From NCBI RefSeq assembly GCF_001953885.1, contig NZ_MQUS01000020.1, positions 62,001-126,000 of the forward strand: a DNA stretch of 64,000 nucleotides. Direction: 5' to 3'. The position numbers and the translations under genes are program-made. The notes beneath the pieces are model-generated. The model was not told the DNA's origin, made no database searches, and saw only the letters and a list, made by a program, of their open reading frames with translations. Below are positions 36,963 through 44,641 of the stretch, one piece after another. Each line of letters begins with the position of its first letter. Position 1 is the first letter of the stretch. The stretch comes from Streptomyces sp. IMTB 2501 (lineage in GTDB: Bacteria > Actinomycetota > Actinomycetes > Streptomycetales > Streptomycetaceae).

Positions 36963-38503
36963 GCAGGCGCTCCCGGTGGGATGAAAGGCAGTCCTTGCGG
37001 CGCGCCCGACTCGATGAGCCGCCAGAGCGCGTCCGTGTCCGCGTGCTGTTCGATCAGGTCGCCGAGCCGGTCGAGCTGCTCCTCGCGCAGCGCGGCGAAG
37101 GAGGTGTCCGGCGCCGGTACGAATCGGCGGCCCGCGGCCGCGGCCACCTCGCGCAGGAAGGCCCGCCGGAAGCCGTCCGACTCCAGTGAACCGTGCCAGT
37201 GGGTGCCCCAGGTCTGGCCGACCCGGCAGCCGTCGAGGAAGGCTTCTCCTCCCTCTATGGAGGCGACGCCGTGGTGGATCTCGTACCCCTCGACCCGCTC
37301 GCCGAGGGCCTCCCCTTCCGGCCGGGTCAGGGTCTTCTCGCGGGCGAACCGCACCCGTACGGGCAGGATCCCCAGGCCGGCCACATGCCCCTCGCGGCTC
37401 TCGACCTCGTCCTCGATGTGCTCGCCGAGGATCTGGAAGCCGCCGCAGACGCCGAGAACGGGGCGGCCTTCGGCGGCCCGGTGCTTCAGCGCCTCCGCCA
37501 GCCCCCGCTCGCGCAGCCACTCCAGCGCGCGCACCGTGCCCCGCGTGCCCGGGATCACCACCAGGTCCGCGTCCGCCAGCTCCTCCGGGCGGTCCACGAA
37601 CCGCACCACGACCCCCGGTTCGGCGGCCAGCGCGTCCACGTCCGTGAAGTTGGACATCAGCGGGATCGCGCACACGGCGACGCGCAGCACGTCCTCGCCG
37701 ACCGGGGGAGCGACGGCCGACTCGCGGACCGTGCCGCGCAGCGACACGCTCCCCCACGCTCGGCTTCGCTCGCGCGGGGGGACCCCCATGCCGTCCTCCT
37801 CGTCGATGCCGAGCCCGTGCCGGAAGGGCAGTACGCCGTACGCAGGCCGCCCGGTGAGGTCCTGGAGCATCTCCAACCCGGGCTCCAGCAGGGAGACATC
37901 GCCCCGGAACTTGTTCACCAGGAACCCGGCGACCAGTTCCTGGTCCTCGGGCGAGAGGAGGGCGACGGTGCCGAAGAAGGAGGCGAAGACGCCGCCGCGG
38001 TCGATGTCACCGACCACCAGCACGGGCAGCCGCGCATTGCGCGCGATCCCCATGTTCACAATGTCGGTCCGCCGCAGATTGATCTCGGCCGGGCTGCCCG
38101 CCCCCTCACAGATCACCGCGTCATACGTGCCCCGCAACTCGGCCAGGCAGTCCAGCACCGTGCCGAGCAGCCGCTGCTGCCGCCCACCGTGATAGCCGCG
38201 CGCACTCAGCTCGCCCACCGGCTTGCCCAGCAGCACCACCTGGCTGCTCTGCTCGCCGCCCGGCTTGAGGAGCACCGGGTTCATCAGCGCGGTCGGCTCG
38301 ATCCGGCACGCCTGGGCCTGCATGGCCTGCGCCCGCCCGATCTCCGCGCCCTCCCGGGTCACGAAGGAGTTGAGCGACATGTTCTGCGCCTTGAACGGCG
38401 CGGCCTTCACGCCCTGACGCACCAGCCACCGGCAGATCCCGGCCGTCACGACGCTCTTGCCGGCGTCGGAGGTGGTGCCGGCGACGAGGAGTCCCCCGTT
38501 CAC
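36959..38503 (-). CDS. cobQ: Cobyric acid synthase
   Basis: 514-residue glutamine-dependent amidase for positions b, d, e and g. N-terminal ATPase: VAGTTSDAGKSVVTAG and FKAQNMSLNSFVT. C-terminal GATase: nucleophile Cys in VLGVCGGFQILG and the late His in GTHWHGSLE. Residues about 239-254 (around PPRERSRAWG) come from a dispersed hairpin repeat at 37749-37789 that keeps the frame. GTG start at 38503 has GAAGGGA upstream and overlaps the cobD stop (GTGA). Confidence 0.95.
   Translation of the reverse strand: MNGGLLVAGTTSDAGKSVVTAGICRWLVRQGVKAAPFKAQNMSLNSFVTREGAEIGRAQAMQAQACRIEPTALMNPVLLKPGGEQSSQVVLLGKPVGELSARGYHGGRQQRLLGTVLDCLAELRGTYDAVICEGAGSPAEINLRRTDIVNMGIARNARLPVLVVGDIDRGGVFASFFGTVALLSPEDQELVAGFLVNKFRGDVSLLEPGLEMLQDLTGRPAYGVLPFRHGLGIDEEDGMGVPPRERSRAWGSVSLRGTVRESAVAPPVGEDVLRVAVCAIPLMSNFTDVDALAAEPGVVVRFVDRPEELADADLVVIPGTRGTVRALEWLRERGLAEALKHRAAEGRPVLGVCGGFQILGEHIEDEVESREGHVAGLGILPVRVRFAREKTLTRPEGEALGERVEGYEIHHGVASIEGGEAFLDGCRVGQTWGTHWHGSLESDGFRRAFLREVAAAAGRRFVPAPDTSFAALREEQLDRLGDLIEQHADTDALWRLIESGAPQGLPFIPPGAPA
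37749..37789. repeat. Dispersed hairpin repeat inside cobQ
   Basis: 41-base element with CTCCCCCAC at one end and GGGGGGACCCCC at the other. It matches 52801-52841, inside an Asp23-family gene, at 35 of 41 positions. The two ends can pair into a hairpin. I recognise this as a sequence commonly scattered in Streptomyces genomes. Confidence 0.8.
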
Positions 38504-39465
38504 TTTCCACGTCCCTTCAGACCCTTGGCGAGACCTTTGACGAGGAGGCGCGCGGCGACCGTGGTGCCGAGCGCGAGCAGGCCGACGCGGCGGGAGAGCC
38601 GTACCGCCCGGTCGATGTCGGTCACCTGGACCGCCCGGCCGGTGCCGCCGCCCAGCACGGGCCGGTGCTCGACCCGGCCGCCGTAGGAGAGGGTGCCGCC
38701 CAGGCGGACGCCGAGCGCGCCCGCGAACGACGCTTCGACGGGGCCCGCGTTGGGACTGGGGTGCTTGGGGGCGTCGGCCTTCCAGGCGCGCAGGGCGCCT
38801 CGCGGGTCGGGTCCGGCCGCGGCGGCGAGTACGGCAGTCAGCCGGGCCCCCGGCCAGCCCGCCACGTCGTCGAGGCGGGCCGAGGCCCAGCCGTAACGGC
38901 GGTAGCGGGGGGACTTGTGACCGACCATCGCGTCCAGGGTGTTGACGGCCCGGAAGCCGAGCAGCCCGGGCACCCCGGCCACCGCGCCCCACACCAGCGC
39001 GCCCACGACGGCGTCCGAGGTGTTCTCGGCGACCGACTCGACCACGGCCCGGGCGATCCCGTCGGCGTCCAGCGCCTGCGGGTCCCGGCCGCACAGATGC
39101 GGCAGCCGCGCCCGCGCCGCCTCGACGTCCCCGCGCTCCAGGGCGCTGCCGATGGCGCGGGCCTCGCGCGCGAGTGAAGTGCCGCCGACCACCGCCCAGG
39201 TGGCGGCGGCGGTCAGCGCGACGGAAGCGGCGGGGGAGGGGCGTACGGCGCGTACGGCCACCGTGCCGAGTGCGACGGCGCCACCGGCGCACACCACGGT
39301 GTGCAGGGCGCCCCAGCCGCGGTGGTCGTGCCACAACGCGCCGTCCACGGCAGCGGCCGCACGCCCGAACGCGGCGACCGGATGCCCGCGGCGCGGATCG
39401 CCGAGGAGCAGGTCACCGAGAAGGCCGGCGGCGGCGCCGTACGCGTAGCTGCGATCGGCACCCAT
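38500..39465 (-). CDS. cobD: Adenosylcobinamide-phosphate synthase (CbiB type)
   Basis: 321-residue membrane enzyme that joins the aminopropanol linker to cobyric acid. Typical CobD/CbiB segments: GLLGDLLLGDPRRGHPVAAFGR at the start (seen as LLGDPRRGHPVAAFGR), VAENTSDAVVGALVWGAVAG, FRAVNTLDAMVGHKSPRYRR and ASARLDDVAGWPGARL. Several hydrophobic segments. First gene of the cobD-Q-N-chlID-O-B-I operon, about 100 bases downstream of a cobalamin riboswitch. Confidence 0.94.
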   Translation of the reverse strand: MGADRSYAYGAAAGLLGDLLLGDPRRGHPVAAFGRAAAAVDGALWHDHRGWGALHTVVCAGGAVALGTVAVRAVRPSPAASVALTAAATWAVVGGTSLAREARAIGSALERGDVEAARARLPHLCGRDPQALDADGIARAVVESVAENTSDAVVGALVWGAVAGVPGLLGFRAVNTLDAMVGHKSPRYRRYGWASARLDDVAGWPGARLTAVLAAAAGPDPRGALRAWKADAPKHPSPNAGPVEASFAGALGVRLGGTLSYGGRVEHRPVLGGGTGRAVQVTDIDRAVRLSRRVGLLALGTTVAARLLVKGLAKGLKGRGK

Positions 39466-39564
39466 CGGCTCAGCCGGCCGTGGGGACAGGAGCGGGCCTG
39501 GTACGGGTCCTTCGGCAGCCGGGCATGGCGATCGGTGTCCTCACTCAGGGTGTCCGCGCCCTGG

Positions 39565-39715
39565 TTCGACGAGATTCGGCGGTGAGAGTTCCTGGCTCCC
39601 GGGGGTTCTTCCCCGGTGACAGTGGCGGGACCGCGCCGGATTCGCACCGGCTTCCTCTCCTGCCGCCGTACATGGCGTGGGCAGTCCACCACGCGCCCGG
39701 AACGGCCGTCAACTT
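39565..39715 (-). promoter_or_regulatory. Cobalamin riboswitch
   Basis: On the minus strand the leader contains the B12-element core: GGAAGCCGGTGCGAATCC (39638-39655), then CGCGGTCCCGCCACTGTC (39618-39635), and downstream GAGCCAGGAACTCTCACC (about 39581-39598). The CCGGTGNGAATCCGG hairpin and CCGCCACTGT are diagnostic. It should switch off the cobD operon when adenosylcobalamin is plentiful. Outer boundaries are estimated. The remainder of 39466-39876 shows no gene. Confidence 0.9.
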
Positions 39716-39876
39716 GCTGTTGACCTGCACGGGGAGAGTGTGCCGATCCCCACATCGCGGGGCGCCCGTGGCCTGTGCGCACGGCGAAGGCTCCCCTCCG
39801 CGACGGACGGAGAGGAGCCTTGGTGATGCCCGGTTCGTGGTGCCTGTGGTGGTGCCGACCGGTTCCTGGTGTTCCG

Positions 39877-40104
39877 TCAGGCCTTGGCGACGATCAGGTA
39901 GATGCCGTACGCCACCGCCGCCGCGCAGGCGGCGAAGCAGACGTAGGCCCCGGTGACGGCGAGTGCGGCGGAGCCGCCCTGCGTGGCCGCCTTCTCGCGC
40001 CGGGCCAGACCGCCCACGCCGAGGGTGAACAGGGACACCAGGGCCACGGTGAACACGAGGCTGACGCCGAAGACGGAGCCGATGGCTGCCCAGTCGATCT
40101 TCAT
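39877..40104 (-). CDS. Small membrane protein downstream of pit
   Basis: 75-residue protein with two hydrophobic segments (about residues 9-33 and 45-72) separated by a short basic loop LARREKAATQ. No recognised domain. It follows pit by 31 bases in the same direction and is probably cotranscribed, so it may be an accessory of phosphate uptake; this is inference. Confidence 0.8.
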   Translation of the reverse strand: MKIDWAAIGSVFGVSLVFTVALVSLFTLGVGGLARREKAATQGGSAALAVTGAYVCFAACAAAVAYGIYLIVAKA

Positions 40105-40135
40105 GATGCTTCCTTCGGTAACCGGGTGGCCGGGG

Positions 40136-41386
40136 TCAGACGGCGGCGGCCGGCGGGGCGGACTGGGGCGTGGACTCGGCGGCGGCCGGGGCGGCGATGG
40201 TGGCCGTCAGGCCCTCGGTGACCGTGCCCGCCGGGGGCGGGGTCACGGCGGCGATGGCGGTGGTCACCACGCCGGCCGGCTCCCCCGTCTCGGTGACGAC
40301 GTTGGTGTGGTCGATGACCTCGCGGCGGGAGAGCTTCCAGATCGCGGCGCTGGCGGCGACGAGGAAGACGGCGACGGCGGCGGTGCCCCAGTCGCCCAGG
40401 TCCGTGACGGACTCGGCGCCCGCGCCGACCAGAGCGGCGGCCGGCAGGGTGAGCACCCAGGCGACGGCCATCCGGGTCGCGGTGGACCAGCGGACCACAC
40501 CGCCCTTGCGGCCGAGGCCCGCACCCATCACCGAACCGGAGACGACGTGCGTGGTGGAGAGGGAGAAGCCCAGGTGCGAGGAGGCCAGGATGGCGGTCGC
40601 GGCGCTGGTCTGGGCGGCGAAGCCCTGGCGCGGCTCCAGCTCGGTCAGGCCCGTGCCCATGGTGCGGATGATGCGCCAGCCGCCGATGTAGGTGCCGAGC
40701 GCGATGGCCAGGCCGGCGGAGAGGATGACCCAGACCGGCGGGTTGGAGCCGGGGGCGATGGCGCCGCCCGCGATCAGCGCGAGGGTGATGATGCCCATCG
40801 TCTTCTGGGCGTCGTTGGTGCCGTGGGCGAGGGAGACCAGGCCGGCGGAGGCGATCTGACCGGCGCGGTACCCCTTGCGGGTGGCCTCGCCCTCGGCCTT
40901 GCCGCCGATGCCGTAGGAGAACCGGGTGGCCAGCATCGAGGCGAGGCCCGCCACGACGGGCGCGGCGACCGCCGGGAGCAGCACCTTGGTGACCAGGACG
41001 TCACCGTGTACGGCGCCGAAGCCGGCGGAGGCGACGGTGGCGCCGATCAGACCGCCCATCAGGGCGTGCGAGGAACTTGAGGGCAGGCCCACCAGCCAGG
41101 TGACCAGGTTCCAGAGGATCGCGCCGACCAGGGCGGCGAAGATGACCTCGGGACGGATGCCGCTCTCGTTGACGAGACCCTTGGAGATCGTTTTCGCGAC
41201 CTCCACGGAGAGGAAGGCGCCCACCAGATTGAGGGCGGCTGACATGGCTACCGCGATCTTGGGCTTCAGAGCGCCTGTGGAGATGGTGGTGGCCATCGCG
41301 TTCGCGGTGTCGTGGAAACCGTTCGTGAAATCAAACGCGAGTGCGGTTACCACCACAATCGCGAGGATCAGCGAGAAGCTTTCCAT
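40136..41386 (-). CDS. pit: Low-affinity inorganic phosphate transporter, PiT family
   Basis: 416-residue membrane transporter. The two inverted PiT signatures are present: FTNGFHDTANAMATTI near residues 20-35 and SLAHGTNDAQKTMGII near residues 185-200, with LVGLPSSSSHALMGGLIGA and LSTTHVVSGSVMG. It takes up metal-phosphate using the proton gradient. The C-terminal 50 residues are Ala/Pro/Thr-rich and variable. A PHO-box-like pair of repeats upstream suggests control by PhoP. Position next to the cob locus fits the S. coelicolor arrangement. Confidence 0.94.
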   Translation of the reverse strand: MESFSLILAIVVVTALAFDFTNGFHDTANAMATTISTGALKPKIAVAMSAALNLVGAFLSVEVAKTISKGLVNESGIRPEVIFAALVGAILWNLVTWLVGLPSSSSHALMGGLIGATVASAGFGAVHGDVLVTKVLLPAVAAPVVAGLASMLATRFSYGIGGKAEGEATRKGYRAGQIASAGLVSLAHGTNDAQKTMGIITLALIAGGAIAPGSNPPVWVILSAGLAIALGTYIGGWRIIRTMGTGLTELEPRQGFAAQTSAATAILASSHLGFSLSTTHVVSGSVMGAGLGRKGGVVRWSTATRMAVAWVLTLPAAALVGAGAESVTDLGDWGTAAVAVFLVAASAAIWKLSRREVIDHTNVVTETGEPAGVVTTAIAAVTPPPAGTVTEGLTATIAAPAAAESTPQSAPPAAAV

Positions 41387-41437
41387 TTACCCAGGCAATC
41401 TTTCGAGGTCATTGGCTGGACGAACGTAGGCAACCTG

Positions 41438-41455
41438 GATGAACGGAAGGTGAAC
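41438..41455 (-). promoter_or_regulatory. PHO box (PhoP binding site) upstream of pit
   Basis: On the minus strand GTTCACC and GTTCATC lie 11 bases apart (41449-41455 and 41438-41444), the direct-repeat unit and spacing of Streptomyces PHO boxes. They are about 50-70 bases upstream of the pit start, a position suited to PhoP control. Confidence 0.7.
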
Positions 41456-41540
41456 TGAGGTAGGCATGGGAGTGTCTGGGGAGGGGGGTTGATGTTCCGT
41501 TTCGCTCCGGTTCGGCACCGGCGCCCCAGACGTCCCTTGG

Positions 41541-42296
41541 CTACCTGCTACGCGCGAAGACCCGCAGTCGGCTCGCGGACCCGTTGAAGAGATCCTGGTC
41601 ACCCGGCAGCGTGCCTTCGGACTGGTACTGCCAGAACGTCCAGTACCGCCACCCGCCCGGCAGCGCCCCCGGCTTCCTGGTGCCGTGCAGGGCGATCCAC
41701 AGGGGGTTGGTCTTCGAGAAGGCGCGGCTGTTGCCGGTGCAGAGCTTCCACCACTGGATCGTCGTGTAGATCACCGGGCGGCGGCCGGTCCTGTGTCTGA
41801 CCTCGTCGCTGAAGGACCGGATCCAGCGGACCATCCGCTTCTTGTTCAGCCCGTAGCACCTGTGCTTCTTGTTGTACGGGTTGTACTCGATGTCGAGCGC
41901 GGGCGGCAGCGTCCAGCCGTCCGCCCGCCAGCCGCCGCCGTGCCGCACGAAGTACGCGGCCTGCCGGGCGCCGGAGGACCTGTCCGGCCGGGCGAAGTGG
42001 TAGGCGCCCCGGACCAGGCCCGCCTTGCGCGCACCGTTGTACTGCTGGGCGAAGTAGGGGTTGCGGTAGTTCGTGGACTCGGTCGCCTTGACGTAGACGA
42101 ACCGCGCGCCCCTGGAACGGGAGGCGGACCAGCCGACGCGCTTCTGATGGGACGAGACGTCGTGACCGCGGGGCTTGCCCACGGCCAGCGCCGGAGCCGC
42201 GGCCGCGGTGCTCGCGGTGCCCGTGAGGGCGAGCGCCGCCGTGGCCGCCACGAGGACACCGGCGCGGCGACGGAAGGGTGGGCGTTCACTGGCCAT
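41541..42296 (-). CDS. Secreted GH25 lysozyme (N-acetylmuramidase)
   Basis: 251-residue protein with a twin-Arg-containing signal sequence (basic RRRAG, then a hydrophobic stretch and AAAAP) and a GH25 catalytic domain. Active-site acids are visible in GHDVSSHQ (Asp), ALDIEYNP (Asp and Glu), and the beta-strand segments ARFVYVKATES and GAYHFARP are typical. It cleaves the glycan strand of peptidoglycan. No separate wall-binding domain. GGGGAGA precedes ATG 42296. Confidence 0.93.
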   Translation of the reverse strand: MASERPPFRRRAGVLVAATAALALTGTASTAAAAPALAVGKPRGHDVSSHQKRVGWSASRSRGARFVYVKATESTNYRNPYFAQQYNGARKAGLVRGAYHFARPDRSSGARQAAYFVRHGGGWRADGWTLPPALDIEYNPYNKKHRCYGLNKKRMVRWIRSFSDEVRHRTGRRPVIYTTIQWWKLCTGNSRAFSKTNPLWIALHGTRKPGALPGGWRYWTFWQYQSEGTLPGDQDLFNGSASRLRVFARSR

Positions 42297-42485
42297 GTGT
42301 CTCCCCGGGTCGGCGGACTCAAGATCGTCCGACGGTCAAGGGGGACCATTGAAGGCCTGGCGATTACCGAATCGAGCGCCTTTTTACGGCGATTCACCCC
42401 GACTTCCGCCGTTCGGGGGCACGTGCTTCCGGCCGGAAGCACCCACGCACCCCTGTGCCGAGGGCGCGGCTGGCAGGATCGCGGC

Positions 42486-43148
42486 ATGGCTGAACAGCGG
42501 CGGGACGCGGAACGGGAACACTTCTGGGCGGAACTGGTCGCCACGGCACGGCGGACCGTAACCGACGGACTGGTGGTCGGCACCTCGGGCAACGTCTCGG
42601 CGCGCATCGGCGACCTCGTCCTGGTCACCCCGTCGGGCGTGCCGTACGACCGGCTCACCCCGGACGACCTCACGGGCGTCGACCTCACCGGCCGCCAGGT
42701 GCTCGGCACGCTGATGCCGACCAGCGAGCTGCCCATGCACCTCGCCGTCTACCGCACCACCGGCGCCCGCGCGATCGTCCACACCCACGCCGTGCACGCC
42801 ACCGCGGTCTCCACCCTCGTGCCCGAGCTGCCGCTGGTCCACTACATGGCGGCCGCACTCGGCGGCCCGGTCCGTGTCGCCCCTTATGCCACCTACGGCA
42901 CCGACGAACTGGCCGAGCACATGCTCCGCGCCCTGGCCGACCGCTCCGGCTGCCTCCTGCAGAACCACGGCACGATCACCTACGGCGCCACCCTCGACCA
43001 GGCCTACGACCGCACCGCCCAGCTGGAGTGGATGTGCCGCCTGTGGCTGACGGCGTCCTCCGTACCGGGCCTGGCCCCGTCCCTGTTGACGGAGACACAA
43101 CTGGCCGAGGCGGGGGAACGCTTGCAGGGGTACGGCCAACGGAAGTGA
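42486..43148 (+). CDS. Class II aldolase/adducin family protein
   Basis: 220-residue zinc-dependent aldolase-like protein of the fuculose-phosphate/ribulose-phosphate aldolase family. Zn ligands: two His in IVHTHAVHATA and one in LLQNHGTITYG. GTSGNVSARIGD and TPSGVPYDRLTPDDL form the phosphate-binding region, with a candidate catalytic Glu in TSELPMHLAVY. GGCAGGA is upstream of ATG 42486. Could also act as methylthioribulose-phosphate dehydratase, which shares this fold. Confidence 0.9.
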   Translation: MAEQRRDAEREHFWAELVATARRTVTDGLVVGTSGNVSARIGDLVLVTPSGVPYDRLTPDDLTGVDLTGRQVLGTLMPTSELPMHLAVYRTTGARAIVHTHAVHATAVSTLVPELPLVHYMAAALGGPVRVAPYATYGTDELAEHMLRALADRSGCLLQNHGTITYGATLDQAYDRTAQLEWMCRLWLTASSVPGLAPSLLTETQLAEAGERLQGYGQRK

Positions 43149-43235
43149 GGTGCCGGACTCACCCGCACCCCGCCGCTCGCCACCTGGCCCGCTTTTCGGC
43201 TGGCCGGTGGCCGCAACCGACACGACACTGGACCC

Positions 43236-44373
43236 GTGCGCCCAGTCAAAGCGACCGCCACCGCAGTGACCGCGGTCCTCGCCGCCGGCATGGCGTCCGT
43301 CGCCGCCGGCCGCCTCGCCAGCGACGCCGCGCTGAAGGCGCCCGCCGGCCGCCCGCTGCCCACCGAACCCCGCCTCACCGTGCACGGCACGGCCGCCGGC
43401 CAGATCGCCCTCACCCGCGATCTGGCCTCGCTGCGCCCCGGCACCTACGGCCTCGCCGGCGACGGCTCCCACGCGGTCGTGGGCCCCGTGCTGGAGGCGG
43501 CCCAGCACGCGGCCGACACCGTCGTACGCCGTCTGGAACGCGTGACGCACGGCGCCCTCGCCGCCGGCGACGCGGTGTGGCTCACCCCGAACCTGCACGT
43601 CGGCAACCCCGGCACCGCCCTCGGCCTCGACCACGCCGACATCGACGTGCCCGGAGAACTCGGCGAACTGCCCGCCTGGTTCGTGCCCGGCGCCCGGGAC
43701 ACCTGGGTGATCGCCGTGCACGGCCTCGGCACCACCCGGGAACAGGTCATGAACCTCATGGCCCCGCTGCACGCCCGCAGGGTGCCGGTCCTCGCGCTCG
43801 CCTACCGGGGCGACCTCGGCGCCCCGCGCCCGCCGGACGGACTGAACCACCTCGGCGAGACCGAGTGGCGCGACCTGGACGCGGCCATCCGCTACGCCGT
43901 CCGCCACGGCGCCCGCCGGGTCGTGCTGCTCGGCTGGTCCACCGGCGCCACCATGGCGCTGCGCGCCGCCGAGCGCTCCCCGGTGCGCGAGCGGATCGCC
44001 GGACTGGTCCTCGACTCGCCCGTGCTCAGCTGGGAGGCCACGCTGCGCGCCCTCGCCCGGGCGCGCCACACCCCGCAGCCGCTGCTGCCGCTCGCCGTAA
44101 GGGCCGCGCAGGGCCGGGCAGGGCCGGGCCGGCCTGCACGCCGACCGGGTCGCCGAGATCACCGACCCCGACCGGCTCACCGTGCCGACCCTGATCTTCC
44201 ACGGACCCGACGACCAGGTGGCTCCCTGGGAGCTCTCCCGCAGCCTGGCCCGCCGCCGCGCCGATCTGGTCGCCCTGCACACCGTGCCGCAGGCCCCGCA
44301 CGCGGCGATGTGGAACGCCGATCCGGGGGAGTACCAGGAGCGGCTGCGCCGCTTCCTGACCCCGCTGGTCTGA
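43236..44373 (+). pseudogene. Alpha/beta hydrolase disrupted by a frameshift
   Basis: The N-terminal part encodes a membrane-associated or secreted alpha/beta hydrolase: hydrophobic N-terminus, AVHGLGTTREQ (oxyanion region), and nucleophile Ser in LGWSTGATM. After about residue 292 (near 44125) the frame changes. The continuation, with the acid in FHGPDDQVAPWE and His in PQAPHAAMW, is in another frame and ends at TGA 44371-44373. Removing one 10-base unit at 44111-44130 restores a single open frame. As read, the product would run to 44537 without a catalytic Asp or His. A sequencing error is possible. Confidence 0.75.
44101..44130 (+). repeat. Three imperfect 10-bp tandem units causing the frameshift
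   Basis: Units GGGCCGCGCA, GGGCCGGGCA and GGGCCGGGCC follow each other directly; neighbours differ at one base. One extra unit shifts the hydrolase frame by +1. Confidence 0.85.
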
Positions 44374-44504
44374 CGGCCACCGACCACGGCCCCGACCAAG
44401 GCCGCCGATCACGGCTACCGATCACGGTCGTCGACCACGCCCGCGACCTGGGCCACCGGCTCCGGCGTCAACCCCGGCATCATCCCCGGCCCGCCCCGGT
44501 GCCG

Positions 44505-44607
44505 GACATTCCGTTTAAGGTCGTACGACTGGCCTGATCATGCCTCATCACCCCGCGTCGCACCCTGTCCCTTGGCCAGCCCCGTTGCCCGCAGTGACAT
44601 TCCGTTT
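44505..44607. repeat. Pair of direct 12-mers upstream of an unknown gene
   Basis: GACATTCCGTTT occurs at 44505-44516 and again at 44596-44607, 91 bases apart, in the region before the gene at 44642. Low G+C for this genome, so the match is unlikely to be accidental; it may be part of a promoter or an operator pair. Confidence 0.5.
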
Positions 44608-44641
44608 GGGTTTTCCGACCGTCAACCGGAAGACTGCACCC

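Noticed and set aside
34056..38192. 1378-codon open frame on the plus strand opposite cobN/cobQ
   Set aside because: Entirely antisense to well-recognised CobN and CobQ; low-complexity Arg/Val/His/Gln composition and no motif.
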